From JBGOUJ01 sp041477005 (GTDB taxonomy: Bacteria; Acidobacteriota; Terriglobia; Bryobacterales; JACQDG01), in NCBI GenBank assembly GCA_041477005.1, contig JBGOUJ010000022.1, forward strand, positions 1 through 28,709: DNA of 28,709 nt, written 5' to 3'. Below, piece by piece: positions 25,443 through 28,709 of this stretch. The translations under genes were made by a program, and so were the position numbers. The stretch's first letter is position 1. The number at the start of each line of letters is the position of its first letter. Under the pieces are notes generated by a model. The model had not been told where the DNA came from, did no database searches, and saw nothing but the letters and a program-made list of their open reading frames with translations.

Positions 25443-26543
25443 ATGACACGACGGCAATGGTTCCAGGTTTCGAGCGCCGTGGCAGCAGCCCCGCGGCTGC
25501 TGGCGGCGGGACCTCGTGAAATTGTGATTTCGAGCGTCAATGGGACGCGGTGCTGCGAGCGAGCGTATGGAATCGTGAAGGCCGGGGGAGATACGCTGGA
25601 CGCCGTCGTCGCCGGCGTGAATATTAATGAGGAGGACCCCGAAGATACCAGCGTAGGCTACGGTGGCCTACCGAACGAAGACTGTGTGGTGGAGCTGGAC
25701 GCCAGCGTCATGCACGGGCCCACGCGGCGCGCCGGCTCGGTGGCCTCCATCCAGGGCATCAAGGCGCCTTCCAAGATAGCCAAGCTGGTGATGGAACGCA
25801 CGGACCACATCATGCTGGTGGGCGCCGGGGCGCTGCAGTTCGCCAAACGCCAGGGGTTTCCGGAAGAGAACCTGCTCACCGAAAAATCGCGTCTGGCCTG
25901 GCTGGTCTGGAAGGAGTCGCTGCGCGATCCGAAGGGGCAGGGGAATTGGGGGCCGGGCCTCGCTGCCCCGGACAAGGTCCGGAAAAAGAAATCCGGGTTG
26001 CTGCGACAGTTTCCCAGCGCGAAACCGGAGTGGATCGACTGGGCTATGCAAGTTGCGGCGTATCCGCCCACCGGCACCATCAACTGCCTGACCTTGAACA
26101 GCAAGGGCGAGATGTCGGGCGTGACGACCACCAGCGGCCTGGCGTGGAAGATCGCCGGCAGGGTGGGCGACTCGCCGATCATCGGCGCCGGCCTTTACGT
26201 CGACCAGGACGTGGGCGCAGCCGGCTCGACCGGCCGCGGCGAAGAAAACATCCGCGTCGCCGGCGCCCACACCATCGTCGAGCTGATGCGCCAGGGACAG
26301 AGTCCCCGCGAGTCGTGCCTGGAGGCCCTGCGGCGCGTGGCGCGCAATTTCAACAACGACATGACGAAACTGGCCCTGGTCAGCCTCAATTTCTACGCGC
26401 TGCGCAAGGACGGCGAGCACGGCGGCGCGTCGCTGTGGAGCCGCGTCGACCGTGACGGCAAGCTCCAGCCGCCGCGCTACGTGGTCAACGACAGCGGGGC
26501 CAGCCGCTTCGCGGATGCGGCGTACCTATTTGACAAGAGGTAG
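25443..26543 (+). CDS. Tat-exported glycosylasparaginase-family Ntn hydrolase
   Basis: Protein of 366 residues of the N4-(beta-N-acetylglucosaminyl)-L-asparaginase/isoaspartyl peptidase family. The proenzyme self-cleaves so that a Thr becomes the N-terminal nucleophile. The nucleophile is most likely Thr212 in PPTGTINCLTL. Downstream KIAGRVGDSPIIGAGLY (236-252) and GSTGRGE (261-267) are strongly conserved in glycosylasparaginases. The usual HDTIG cleavage site reads TGTIN here, so the residue before the Thr is Gly rather than Asp. The start at ATG 25443 is fixed by AGGAGGG 8 nt upstream and by the twin-arginine signal MTRRQWFQVSS ending near LLAAG; the longer TTG frame from 25389 lacks support. 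Periplasmic action on glycoasparagine or a related amide is inferred. Confidence 0.88.
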   Translation: MTRRQWFQVSSAVAAAPRLLAAGPREIVISSVNGTRCCERAYGIVKAGGDTLDAVVAGVNINEEDPEDTSVGYGGLPNEDCVVELDASVMHGPTRRAGSVASIQGIKAPSKIAKLVMERTDHIMLVGAGALQFAKRQGFPEENLLTEKSRLAWLVWKESLRDPKGQGNWGPGLAAPDKVRKKKSGLLRQFPSAKPEWIDWAMQVAAYPPTGTINCLTLNSKGEMSGVTTTSGLAWKIAGRVGDSPIIGAGLYVDQDVGAAGSTGRGEENIRVAGAHTIVELMRQGQSPRESCLEALRRVARNFNNDMTKLALVSLNFYALRKDGEHGGASLWSRVDRDGKLQPPRYVVNDSGASRFADAAYLFDKR

Positions 26544-26546
26544 CGC

Positions 26547-26560
26547 GCCGGCGCTCCGGC
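26547..26560. terminator. Short hairpin between convergent genes
   Basis: GCCGG-CGCT-CCGGC, a 5-bp perfect stem with a tetraloop, lies in the 27-bp gap between the convergent stops at 26543 and 26571. No T-run. Confidence 0.3.
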
Positions 26561-26570
26561 AGGATGCTCT

Positions 26571-27140
26571 CTAGCGAACCCGAACCAGGGTCTTGAAATC
26601 GATGTCTGAGGGATTGGCGTCCGTGTTGGCGGCGCCAAGCGGCAGCAAAATCTCGATGTCGACCTTCTTACAGATCGTCTCCGTGCACGCCTGACCGCTA
26701 ACGGCGATTCGGGCCGGTCCGGCCCCCGAACGCCGGACCTTCGCCACAAACAGGGCCTGCCCGTCGAAGACCCAGGTGAACCACTGCAACTCCGGCTTGG
26801 AAAGGTCTTTCGGCGGAGATTGATACCACGGTCCTGCCACCTCCAGCCCCTGGGTCAGCCGGATTTCCGTAGGACCATCCAGGCCTAAAGACGGCCTGCC
26901 CGCGAGTTTCTCCTCCGCCCGCTGTTTATTGTCCATCGCGAACGTATGCCAGCCCGCTTCGAGCGTTGCCTGGACGACCAGAAACTCGCCGTCCAATCTG
27001 GCCCGGTAGGAAACGCAGCGTTTGAGATCGTGACGTACCTCGACCCCGTCCGTCCAGTTGCCCGCCCCGGTCGCCTGACTACATGCGGCGACGAAAACAA
27101 TCATCGTCTTCACGGCACTCCGCCTGGTCGGTCTGATCAT
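26571..27140 (-). CDS. DsbD alpha-domain-like thiol-redox protein, probable lipoprotein
   Basis: Protein of 189 residues resembling the N-terminal periplasmic domain of DsbD as a stand-alone protein. That domain is an Ig-like fold that passes electrons between the membrane part of DsbD and periplasmic partners. Family landmarks are AGWHTFAMD (62-70), GPTEIRL, and near the C-terminus SGQACTETICKKVDI with Cys152 and Cys157, a CxxxxC pair placed like the active-site pair of DsbD-alpha. The N-terminus has basic residues, a hydrophobic run and VAAC (Cys20), a possible lipobox. Its ATG overlaps the TGA of the upstream selenoprotein gene (ATGA, 27137-27140), so the two are translationally coupled and probably act in one thiol pathway. 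No membrane DsbD/CcdA domain is in the window. Confidence 0.78.
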   Translation of the reverse strand: MIRPTRRSAVKTMIVFVAACSQATGAGNWTDGVEVRHDLKRCVSYRARLDGEFLVVQATLEAGWHTFAMDNKQRAEEKLAGRPSLGLDGPTEIRLTQGLEVAGPWYQSPPKDLSKPELQWFTWVFDGQALFVAKVRRSGAGPARIAVSGQACTETICKKVDIEILLPLGAANTDANPSDIDFKTLVRVR

Positions 27141-28441
27141 TTGCGAAAGCTCATCCGGTAGGTCTTGCGTTGCACCTGCATTCGTTTACCGTCGCGAATC
27201 AGGTCCAGCGTGACCGTTTGCCCGGCCGTGATTCGAAGCTTGATGAACAGCTCCGCCGTATTCGCGATTTCGTCCCGCTCCACACCGTTGACGCCGAAGA
27301 CGATGTCACCGGCGCGCAGCTCATGATTCCCCAGCATCTCCCCGACGCTATCGACGACCTTGACCTGGCTCGCAAACCCGTCGGGCTTGAGCCCCTGCTC
27401 GCGTTTTTCCGCCTCCGTCAGCGGACGGGATTCGAAATACACCCGTGGGTCGACGGTCGATTGCCGGAAACCGATATCGGTCACCCACCAGAGCTTGGGC
27501 AGTGCAACCGCGAGATCGACCGGCTTTCCGCCTCTGTCCACCGCGATCTCGACCCGTTCGGCGCGACGGTCTACCTTGTCATAATAATATTGAAGATCCC
27601 CGGACGTCCAGACCGTCGTTCCGTTCAGCCCCGTAATGCGATCGCCCGGTTTCATTCCAGCCGCCTGAACGGCGCCCCGGGCCTCTTTCACGACCAGCCC
27701 CTTCGGTATGTCAAGGTCAATGCCTATGGTCTTGATGTCCGGCGAGCGGTACAAGTGTGTCATCTTGTCGAGGGCGCCGTCCCGTTCCCGCTGAATATTC
27801 TGAAAGTCCACGATCAGATGACACTCCACGCAGGCGTTCCGCGCGATTGTTCGCTCAGCCAACAGCGGGAATTCGCGCGGAAACAGCGGCTTGGGCCGCT
27901 CCGCCTTCTGCAGCTCGCCTCGCTGGTATCGGCGATGTAGTTCCAGACCCTGCTGCAGCGCCGTTTCCAGGCTGCTCAGATTGAGGTAGGTGTCGTCCGA
28001 CGCCGGGTCTCGCCCGCCGTACCGCATATAGATCTGCTCCTCCGCATTCAGTATGAAGTAATAGAGAGTATTATTGCGATCATAATCGAACAAGCCGATA
28101 TCAACGTCGTCCATCTTGGGGATGCGCACGCACACGTACTGACTCAGCAGTTTGCCGCGTGGAGAATCTGCCGGTGACAGCACAACCTGTGCGTCAAAAA
28201 TGCGTCCGGCGATTCAAGCCTCGCAGCGAAACTCGAGGAAGATCGGCTTCTGAGTCTGCTTTGCCTCCCGAACGGCTTCGCGGTAGTTGTTCATCCAATA
28301 GATCCCGTCGTTTTGCGCAAGCACGTTTTGCGCAAGCACGTGTTGCGCAAGCACGTTTTGCGCAAGCAATGGACCCACGGAGGACCACACTACGCACGCC
28401 AGTAGCGCGTGAAGAGCGAGATCTCGTTTTTGTATTCTCAT
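27137..28441 (-). CDS. Exported thioredoxin-like/PDZ selenoprotein with in-frame UGA (Sec76) and CxxCH motif
   Basis: One reading frame of 434 residues interrupted only by TGA at 28216-28214. Before it are a signal peptide (LALHALLACVVWSSVGPLLA), a pentapeptide repeat (NVLAQ/HVLAQ) and a thioredoxin-type strand KPIFLEFRCEA. The TGA follows as the fourth residue of a C-E-A-U motif (Cys73, Sec76). The same frame goes straight on (IAGRIFDAQVV, YVCVRIPK, FILNAEEQIYMRYGGRD), which completes the thioredoxin-like fold. Then come CVECH (204-208), a c-type haem motif, and two PDZ domains (about 242-316 and 356-431). A SECIS-like hairpin begins at the TGA. I recall an NCBI family called Trx7/PDZ domain-containing (seleno)protein, and this fits it. 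A periplasmic redox role is inferred. A nonsense mutation is the alternative, less likely because the hairpin and the downstream frame are intact. Confidence 0.85.
28164..28215 (-). promoter_or_regulatory. Bacterial SECIS element of the selenoprotein gene
   Basis: Starting at the second base of the UGA, GAATCGCCGG pairs with CCGGC-A-GATTC (10 bp, one bulged A). On the 5' side follow nine unpaired bases, then an apical stem TGAC-GCACA/TGTGC-T-GTCA with one bulged T and a GGT loop (28187-28185). The loop GGU lies 26 nt after the UGA. Known bSECIS elements have a GU-containing apical loop roughly 16-37 nt from the UGA, and E. coli fdhF has a GGU loop and a bulged U. The pairing was done by eye. 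Confidence 0.75.
28309..28368. repeat. 15-bp tandem repeat, four copies, in the selenoprotein gene
   Basis: Four exact-register units CGTTTTGCGCAAGCA (28309, 28324, 28354) and CGTGTTGCGCAAGCA (28339), each holding the palindrome TTGCGCAA. On the coding strand they give a pentapeptide repeat (VLAQN/VLAQH) right after the signal peptide. Copy-number changes would stay in frame. Confidence 0.92.
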
Positions 28442-28456
28442 TAGCCTCAGTTTGCG

Positions 28457-28471
28457 CCTGGATTAACCAGG
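28457..28471 (-). other. Small hairpin in the selenoprotein leader; region otherwise empty
   Basis: CCTGG-TTAAT-CCAGG lies just upstream of the ATG at 28441 on the minus strand. A TATGAT hexamer (28505-28500, minus) could be the -10, though no good -35 is seen. The rest of 28442-28664 shows no trustworthy gene on either strand. Confidence 0.3.
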
Positions 28472-28664
28472 ATTGCGACTTGGAATCCTGATCAGCTCTA
28501 TCATACTCCAGTCCCTGTCCTTCTGAGGCGCTCCAGTTCGATGCCCAACGGTCTGGGCTCGCCCGCCGCCTGCTTCCGGGGCAGTCGGGTACCCGCCATG
28601 GTGAGGCAGCCGCCCGCCGTCGTTGGTATGGTAGCCTTGGTAGAATAAAGGTAGAAGTATTGCC

Positions 28665-28709
28665 GTGGCCCTGGCCAACGAGACCAAGACCGAGGCCATC
28701 CGCAAAGCG
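28665..28709 (+). CDS. Possible gene start, cut by window end
   Basis: GTG 28665 opens a frame reading MALANETKTEAIRKA through the last base. An AAAGGTAG stretch lies upstream as a weak Shine-Dalgarno, and TAGAATA at 28641 could serve as a -10. The charged MAL..E.K.E.I..  pattern resembles the beginning of ribosomal protein S15, but 15 residues cannot establish this. It would be divergent from the selenoprotein operon. Confidence 0.4.
   Translation, partial: MALANETKTEAIRKA

Noticed and set aside
27137..28183. Separate gene starting at GTG 28183
   Set aside because: This start is inside the thioredoxin-like fold and has no signal peptide; the frame continues in register from the ATG at 28441 through the UGA.
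28309..28368. CRISPR array
   Set aside because: Units are only 15 bp, directly adjacent without spacers and in coding frame; the same reasoning excludes 14896-14955.
28463..28705. 80-codon minus-strand frame near the right end
   Set aside because: No Shine-Dalgarno, no family resemblance and unusual composition; it overlaps the likely divergent promoter region.

Overview
The window looks like a high-GC chromosomal segment from the Acidobacteriota, probably near Bryobacterales/Solibacter. That placement rests on family recognition, not on a database search. The supporting families are Oar-like TonB-dependent receptors with a carboxypeptidase-regulatory domain, a VWFA-related acidobacterial domain protein (TIGR03436 type), a TIGR03118 protein ending in a Solibacter-type TIGR03437 domain, and copies of the ACACAGATGA hairpin repeat.

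Layout, left half. 1-2528 is the 3' part of an Oar-like receptor. 2749-7158 is a two-gene RND efflux system (lipoprotein adaptor and inner-membrane pump) without an outer-membrane channel gene. 7308-9104 is a secreted TIGR03118/TIGR03437 protein and 9166-10476 a LarA-like (DUF2088) protein. Next come undecaprenyl-diphosphatase (uppP, 10528-11364) and the FtsK DNA translocase (11408-13747). FtsK converges on a minus-strand group, and a 79-bp hairpin repeat lies exactly between the two stop codons. Read along the minus strand, that group is an AT-hook mini-protein, a 30-residue membrane peptide, a terminator, aroA (class II EPSP synthase motifs), ribE and a secreted TPR/peptidase-MA-like metalloprotease.

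Layout, right half. An orphan OmpR/PhoB-type winged-helix gene (17816-18196) has three 11-bp direct repeats upstream and is followed by an MFS transporter. On the minus strand follows a tight three-gene unit: TonB-dependent receptor (with a glycine-rich insert), VWFA-domain protein, FxLYD-like exported protein. A Tat-exported glycosylasparaginase-family Ntn hydrolase reads divergently from it.

The most notable item is at 26571-28441 on the minus strand. Two apparently separate open frames, a short one ending at TGA (28216-28214) and a long one after it, are in the same frame. Together they make one 434-residue exported protein with a CxxU redox motif (Cys73/Sec76), a CxxCH haem motif and two PDZ domains. 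A hairpin with GGU in its apical loop begins at the TGA and fits a bacterial SECIS element, so this is very probably a selenoprotein that ordinary gene calling would split. Its stop overlaps by 4 bp the start of a DsbD-alpha-domain-like protein with a CxxxxC pair, a plausible redox partner. The last 45 bases may open another gene on the plus strand.
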